Source: an uncultured Bacteroidota bacterium (GTDB lineage: Bacteria; Bacteroidota; Bacteroidia; Flavobacteriales_F; PHOS-HE28). Taken from it: a stretch of DNA of 64,000 nt. A model generated the notes under the pieces. It made no database searches and was not told the origin of the DNA. It saw only the letters and a list, made by a program, of their open reading frames with translations. The stretch is from positions 27,859 through 91,858 of the forward strand of contig CADEDY010000014.1 of the NCBI GenBank assembly GCA_902826215.1, in the 5' to 3' direction. Of the stretch, positions 61,294 through 64,000 are shown piece by piece. Within the stretch, counting starts at the first letter, position 1. The number at the start of each line of letters is the position of its first letter. Both the position numbers and the translations under genes were made by a program.

Positions 61294-61818
61294 CTATTGA
61301 AGCATGGCATCCTCCAAGGCTTCCAGTTTGGCCTCGGAAAAGGTGCCCTGCTCCCGATGAACGATGTTGCCTTCTGCGTCCAGCACGAAGAAGTACGGGA
61401 TGTCCTTGTCCGTTAGGTCCAGGGCTGCTTTCAGCGGGTCGATCTCCTCCTTGGAGAAAAGTACGTGTTCCACGATCGCCGGCTCGGCACTCTTGCGGAA
61501 TTTCTTCATGCTCGGCTCGTAGGCCGCCTTGTTCACACCCACGAAGAGCGGGATGAAATAGACCTCGGCATCATAGGCCGATGCGAAAAGGCCGTGCTTG
61601 GCCACGAAGCGCAGGTAGGCGGGCTCGTACCATTCCTCCAAGGTCGATGAGGCTTTCTGGCTGTATGCTATACCTACGACCTTCCAAGGATTGCCTGTGC
61701 CTTTTGGTAGGGTTATCGTGGTGCCAGAGGCCGTTTCACCCATCAAGCTTGGGAAAGGCTTTTGAGCGAGGAGCAGCAAGGGAAGTACGCTTAACGCGAG
61801 AAGTGAAAGGGTGCGCAT
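61294..61818 (-). CDS. Exported thioredoxin-fold protein without CxxC
   Basis: From the ATG at 61818 the 174 residues have a signal peptide (LSLLALSVLPLLLLAQ). The mature part has a thioredoxin-like layout (PWKVVGIAYSQKASSTLEEW, IPYFFVLDAEGNIVHREQGTF) with no cysteine pair at the usual site after the first strand, where YSQKAS is found. It therefore cannot be a normal disulfide reductase. A resemblance to ATP10-like domains is possible. It lies 52 bp upstream of the cyclophilin gene on the same strand. Confidence 0.7.
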   Translation of the reverse strand: MRTLSLLALSVLPLLLLAQKPFPSLMGETASGTTITLPKGTGNPWKVVGIAYSQKASSTLEEWYEPAYLRFVAKHGLFASAYDAEVYFIPLFVGVNKAAYEPSMKKFRKSAEPAIVEHVLFSKEEIDPLKAALDLTDKDIPYFFVLDAEGNIVHREQGTFSEAKLEALEDAMLQ

Positions 61819-61853
61819 GGATCGGTTCGCTATGGAGCAAGGACCGTACCACA

Positions 61854-62402
61854 TCAGCGGATCCCGTCCTCCGGATTCTTGCCCTTGTGGGGGCGGAACC
61901 AATCCTTCATTCGTGCGATGTCCGCTTCCGGGTCGTTGGTGAGTGGGAAAGGTGCGGAGATCACGGCCAATTTCTTGGGATAATCGAAGGTGCAGAGAAT
62001 GATGGGAACCTTCGCGCCCATGGCGATGCGATGGAAGCCGGTCTTCCAGTTGGGTTGATACTTTCGCGTCCCTTCCGGCGTGATGCCGATGCGCCTGATC
62101 TCGCCGCTATCGAACATCGCGACCACCGCATCGACCATGTTCGTGTGCTTGCTGCGATCCACAGGGTAACCACCCAAGGCGCGGAAGATCCAACCGAAAG
62201 GCGGCTTGAACAGCGAACTCTTGGCCAAGTACTTCGCATCGCTCATGTCGGCAAGGCTGCGGACCGCCAGGCCCACGAAGAAATCCCAGTTGCTGGTGTG
62301 TGGAGCCACTACGACGATGTAGCGGGCCATCGGTCCGGGGCGTTCGTCCTGGATCTGCCAACCGGCCAACTTGTAGAAGAGAAAAGCGTAGATGCTTCGC
62401 AT
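61854..62402 (-). CDS. 1-acyl-glycerol-3-phosphate acyltransferase family protein
   Basis: From the ATG at 62402 the 182-residue protein has the LPLAT catalytic H-x4-D motif (VAPHTSNWDFF), a GGYPVDRSK segment and the PEGTR acceptor-binding motif (GITPEGTRKY). It transfers an acyl chain to a lysophospholipid-like acceptor at the membrane. It is shorter than PlsC of E. coli and lacks the N-terminal transmembrane helices, so the precise acceptor is uncertain. The open frame to 62927 is antisense to the exonuclease gene and is rejected. Confidence 0.85.
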   Translation of the reverse strand: MRSIYAFLFYKLAGWQIQDERPGPMARYIVVVAPHTSNWDFFVGLAVRSLADMSDAKYLAKSSLFKPPFGWIFRALGGYPVDRSKHTNMVDAVVAMFDSGEIRRIGITPEGTRKYQPNWKTGFHRIAMGAKVPIILCTFDYPKKLAVISAPFPLTNDPEADIARMKDWFRPHKGKNPEDGIR

Positions 62403-62546
62403 TTGTGGATGAGGTCCGCCGGTTGCATCTTTAGCCCCGATCACAGCAGGATGCGAGTAGCACACGGCGGCGGCAAGATAGCAGGCGGAACCGACCAAGT
62501 AACGGTGGCTGGAACCCCGGCCTTGCCTCTTGCGTATGACGGCGCC

Positions 62547-63107
62547 ATGGAAGGGCTTCGCTTTGCCGTATTGGACGTTGAGACCACCAGCGGCGACCCG
62601 ACCAACGGACGCGTGATGGAGGTGGCTGTTCTTGCCCTCGATGGCACGAACGAGCGCCTGCGTTGGGACACCTTGGTGGATCCGCGGGAGCGGGTTCCCC
62701 ATTTCATCCGGAAGCTCACGGGTATTGATAACGACATGCTCACGGCTGCACCCTTCTTCAAAGATGTGGTGCGTACCCTTCAAACGTTGACCGAAGGCCG
62801 CGTAGTGGTTGCCCACAATGTGCGTTTCGATATGACCGCCCTTGCCCACGAGTTCGCGCGCACGGGATTGGTCTTCGATCGCCCCACCCTTTGCACCGAG
62901 CGCCTTACCCGTCAGTTGGCGCCCCACCTACCCCACTACAACTTGGGAAGCATCTGCCGGTATTTCGGGATTCCTTTCGCGGCTGCTCATCGGGCCATGA
63001 ACGATGCAGAGGCCACCGCCGCGCTGTTCAGCAAACTGCTCGCGGAACACGGCGAACAACGGATCACCGATATGGTGACCAGCTGGCCACACGCTTTGCG
63101 CGCGTGA
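62547..63107 (+). CDS. DEDDh exonuclease (DNA polymerase III epsilon-like)
   Basis: From the ATG at 62547 the 186-residue protein has the four DEDDh carboxylates and the base: D10 and E12 (AVLDVETTS), the ExoII Asp in VAHNVRFDMTAL and the H/D pair in HRAMNDAEATAAL. This fold is a 3'-5' exonuclease of the epsilon/RNase T type for proofreading, repair or RNA trimming. It is a stand-alone domain without helicase or polymerase fusion. It converges with the small membrane gene, with one base between stops. Confidence 0.9.
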   Translation: MEGLRFAVLDVETTSGDPTNGRVMEVAVLALDGTNERLRWDTLVDPRERVPHFIRKLTGIDNDMLTAAPFFKDVVRTLQTLTEGRVVVAHNVRFDMTALAHEFARTGLVFDRPTLCTERLTRQLAPHLPHYNLGSICRYFGIPFAAAHRAMNDAEATAALFSKLLAEHGEQRITDMVTSWPHALRA

Positions 63108-63108
63108 T

Positions 63109-63393
63109 CTAGAACAGGCTGTTGGTTGCCCAGAGCACCCAGATGACCAAGGCGCAGGCGGTGCCGATCAGCCCCAGTTTGAAGCCCCACTTCGCTCGGG
63201 AACTGCTGCTCGCGGTGTAACGGAGCAGGTGACGGGCACTTCGTCCCGAACCCCAATAGCCGAATGCGATAGCTAGCACACCCAGCACCAAGGCCAACGA
63301 GACCAAATGTCGCGCGAAGGCCAATGGGATGCTCAACCCACCGAAGATCAGTGCGACCGTGCTGAGCGGAAGGTTCTTCTCCTCTTGCTTCAT
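63109..63393 (-). CDS. Small membrane protein
   Basis: The 94 residues contain three hydrophobic helices (STVALIFGGLSIPLAFA, HLVSLALVLGVLAIAFGYW, FKLGLIGTACALVIWVLWA), the layout of DUF4190-like or CCC-motif proteins, but the Cys triplet is absent. Function is unknown. Its start overlaps the coaE stop by 4 bp, so it is cotranscribed with coaE. Confidence 0.75.
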   Translation of the reverse strand: MKQEEKNLPLSTVALIFGGLSIPLAFARHLVSLALVLGVLAIAFGYWGSGRSARHLLRYTASSSSRAKWGFKLGLIGTACALVIWVLWATNSLF

Positions 63394-63980
63394 CGCGTTG
63401 TGTGTTCGAGGAGCGCGGTATGTACCGCAAGTACCTGCGGGATCACCAAGTGGCGATCGTCGTTCTCGATGAGGTGATCGGCAAGTGCGTTCCGCTCGTC
63501 GTCCGATAGCTGGTTGGACATGCGGGCTTGAACCGCCTCCGCCTCTACCCCGTCACGCTCCATCACCCTACGTATCCGGAGTTCCTCAGGGGCGGTGACC
63601 ACAAGGATGCGATCAAAGGCTTTGTGATTACCGGTTTCGGCCAGGATAGCGGCTTCCATGACCACATACGGGGCAGTTTGCTCGGAGGCCCAGGTGTTGA
63701 ACGAAGCTCTTACCGCCGGATGGATGATCCCGTTCAGGTCGGCCAGTGCCTGCTTGTCGTTGAAAACGATGGCGCCCAACGCGGCACGATCGATGAGACC
63801 ATCGCGAAAGACCGTGGGCCCGAAACGATCGCGAACGGCTGCTCCCACCGCCGTGTCCTCCTTCAAAAGACGACGTCCTTCGGCATCGGCCTCGAACACG
63901 GGAACGTTAAGCACGCGGAAGACATTCGCAACGGTGCTCTTGCCGCTGCCTATCCCACCGGTGAGGCCGATCCGTAGCAT
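63390..63980 (-). CDS. coaE: Dephospho-CoA kinase
   Basis: CoaE phosphorylates dephospho-CoA, the last step of coenzyme A synthesis. The 196 residues have the P-loop GLTGGIGSGKSTVA, the motif VFEADAEGRRLL (acidic Asp-x-Asp) and VVMEAAILAETGNHKAFDRI, and end with a lid-region sequence RVMERDGVEAEAVQARMSNQ. The start lies 20 bp from the right window edge, and nothing can be said of its upstream neighbour. Confidence 0.95.
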   Translation of the reverse strand: MLRIGLTGGIGSGKSTVANVFRVLNVPVFEADAEGRRLLKEDTAVGAAVRDRFGPTVFRDGLIDRAALGAIVFNDKQALADLNGIIHPAVRASFNTWASEQTAPYVVMEAAILAETGNHKAFDRILVVTAPEELRIRRVMERDGVEAEAVQARMSNQLSDDERNALADHLIENDDRHLVIPQVLAVHTALLEHTTR

Positions 63981-64000
63981 CTCTTCGTGGGGTCCTGTAT

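Noticed and set aside
61581..62546. Upstream extension of the exonuclease frame
   Set aside because: Antisense to the acyltransferase and thioredoxin-fold genes; the ATG at 62547 gives a DEDDh protein of usual length.
62403..62927. N-terminal extension of the acyltransferase frame
   Set aside because: The extra 175 codons are exactly antisense to the DEDDh exonuclease, which has all catalytic residues; the ATG at 62402 gives a normal LPLAT start.
1..64000. Prophage, IS, integron or CRISPR
   Set aside because: No transposase, integrase, capsid or Cas-like protein and no regularly spaced direct repeats were found on either strand.

Overview
The window reads as ordinary chromosome of a fairly G+C-rich (roughly mid-50s percent, judged by eye) member of the Bacteroidota, most likely a Flavobacteriales lineage of the environmental or wastewater type. 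The basis is: a type IX secretion (T9SS) C-terminal sorting domain, the parA-parB-DUF5683-dapB-lepB block typical of the phylum, Bacteroidota-style -7 promoter boxes (TAnnTTTG, here often TAnnTTCG), a gyrA-TPR unit divergent from clpC, and many secreted adhesin-like proteins with the GCxxxxAxNYN motif. I see no rRNA, tRNA, CRISPR array, IS element or prophage. Coding density is high and the longest gap is the 257 bp between gyrA and clpC.

Layout. 1-5.8 kb: two large exported enzymes on the minus strand that both act on lysine, a lysyl-endopeptidase-type serine protease (cut by the window edge) and a copper lysyl oxidase, with a shared C-terminal module. 5.9-7.0 kb: fabI and a small membrane protein. 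7.1-12.4 kb: an exported TPR/caspase-fold protein that lacks the catalytic cysteine, followed 5 bp later by a transmembrane beta-propeller adenylate cyclase. 12.4-19.3 kb: a long minus-strand series parA, parB, DUF5683, dapB, two lepB genes, a TPR lipoprotein and a Nudix hydrolase. 19.5-23.9 kb: an exported unknown, thrS, a TPR protein and a DoxX protein. 23.9-27.2 kb: a glycosyltransferase operon (GT-C, GT2, STELLO-type). 27.2-32.8 kb: a HerA-like ATPase, an exported EEP-family nuclease/phosphatase, a lipoprotein, an SRPBCC/GyrI-like protein and a dipeptide epimerase. 32.9-39.6 kb: a TPR gene and gyrA, divergent from clpC, with paired DnaA boxes between gyrA and clpC. 39.6-43.7 kb: a beta-barrel protein, DUF493 and an ECF sigma/anti-sigma-like pair. 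44-57.2 kb: a sugar and N-glycan catabolic region (glycosylasparaginase, FHS-type MFS transporter, ROK kinase, GH92 alpha-mannosidase, GH2 beta-mannosidase, CutC-like protein) around a giant T9SS-secreted protein with five CUB-like repeats. 57.3-64 kb: an orphan TPR histidine kinase, a DEAD-box helicase, an exported cyclophilin, a thioredoxin-fold protein, an acyltransferase, a DEDDh exonuclease and coaE.

How genes fit together. The mannosidases, glycosylasparaginase, sugar importer and sugar kinase form a plausible route from N-linked glycans on glycoproteins to phosphorylated monosaccharides. The lysyl oxidase and lysyl endopeptidase would both modify extracellular protein. The strongest candidates for something new are the exported pseudo-caspase next to a membrane adenylate cyclase, the shared C-terminal module with its 21-residue NDRD repeat on the two lysine-directed enzymes, and the palindromic element that has altered the 5' end of the beta-mannosidase gene.
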